Assembly: GCF_937889215.1 (NCBI RefSeq)
Contig: NZ_CALBEX010000302.1
Coordinates: forward strand, 1-15,064
Direction: 5' to 3'
DNA: 15,064 nt
Source of the DNA: an uncultured Limnohabitans sp.
Lineage (GTDB): Bacteria; Pseudomonadota; Gammaproteobacteria; Burkholderiales; Burkholderiaceae_C
Part shown: positions 14,989-15,064 of the stretch, piece after piece
Layout of the letters: the number at the start of each line of letters is the position of its first letter
Numbering within the stretch: the first letter of the stretch is position 1
Translations under genes and position numbers: made by a program
The notes under the pieces: model-generated
Seen by the model: the letters and a program-made list of their open reading frames with translations, nothing else
What the model was told of the DNA's origin: nothing
Database searches by the model: none

Positions 14989-15064
14989 TCAGCGCGGCAT
15001 GCCGGGAAAACCCCCGCCGCCGCCCATCATGCCTTTCATGGCACCCATGCGTTTCATCATCTTC
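14989..15064 (-). CDS. ffh: Signal recognition particle protein Ffh, C-terminal 24 residues only
   Basis: The right edge of the window carries the 3' end of a minus-strand gene whose last residues read KMMKRMGAMKGMMGGGGGFP then GMPR and stop (14989-14991). The methionine- and glycine-rich tail is typical of the Ffh M domain, which binds signal sequences and 4.5S RNA in the bacterial signal recognition particle. The rest of the gene lies outside the window, so the assignment rests on this tail alone. The GGCT-like gene follows closely on the same strand. Confidence 0.75.
   Translation of the reverse strand, partial: KMMKRMGAMKGMMGGGGGFPGMPR

Noticed and set aside
1..15064. CRISPR arrays, tRNA or rRNA genes, insertion sequences, phage or defence genes
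   Set aside because: No regularly spaced repeats, cloverleaf-forming sequence, terminal inverted repeats with a transposase, or defence-type protein domains were found on either strand.

Overview
The window looks like the chromosome of a betaproteobacterium of the order Burkholderiales, most likely the family Comamonadaceae. This is an inference from the GC-rich coding sequence, two Bug/TctC-type periplasmic receptors beside small catabolic operons, a divergently transcribed LysR regulator, and the style of the housekeeping proteins (MiaB, Ffh, YqaA, DUF2889). I see no rRNA, tRNA, CRISPR array, transposase or phage gene.

Layout. Positions 23-1855 (+) hold a two-gene unit: a 2-keto-4-pentenoate hydratase-type enzyme and a cytoplasmic asparaginase, 3 bp apart. 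It converges on a minus-strand unit, read right to left: a carboxymuconolactone-decarboxylase-family protein (4134-4724), a Bug receptor (3114-4091) and an MFS transporter (1863-3056). A 185-bp region with a strong palindromic operator candidate separates this unit from a divergent Nu-like glutathione S-transferase (4910-5608, +). Next is a second minus-strand operon: a LigW-like metal-dependent aromatic acid decarboxylase (7953-9023), a second Bug receptor (6930-7910) and a PhzS-like FAD monooxygenase (5645-6907). A LysR regulator (9118-10044, +) is divergent from it, with iterated inverted half-sites between the two. An acyl-CoA synthetase gene (10107-11684, -) is interrupted by one in-frame TGA. 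It lies divergent to a DUF2889 gene (11745-12329, +), followed by a YqaA/VTT-like membrane protein (12388-12969, +) and miaB (13123-14460, +). A large stem-loop follows miaB, then a convergent gamma-glutamylcyclotransferase-like gene and the extreme 3' end of ffh at the right edge.

How the genes may work together. The left ten kilobases read as small-molecule, probably aromatic acid, catabolism. The best-supported module is a high-affinity receptor plus a decarboxylase of the LigW / gamma-resorcylate decarboxylase type plus a flavin hydroxylase, under a divergent LysR activator. This fits uptake of a carboxylated phenolic, loss of CO2 and ring hydroxylation. The true substrate cannot be read from sequence. 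The neighbouring CMD-family protein, GST, MFS carrier and meta-pathway-type hydratase may extend the theme, but they are not in the same operon. The right third (YqaA, MiaB, GGCT, Ffh) is ordinary housekeeping chromosome.

The observations most worth checking are the LigW-like module, the single-stop acyl-CoA synthetase, the palindrome at 4779-4798, the iterated ATAAG sites at 9086-9112, the 27-bp-arm stem-loop at 14500-14573, and a 33-codon ORF containing a 15-bp tandem repeat that overlaps the miaB start.
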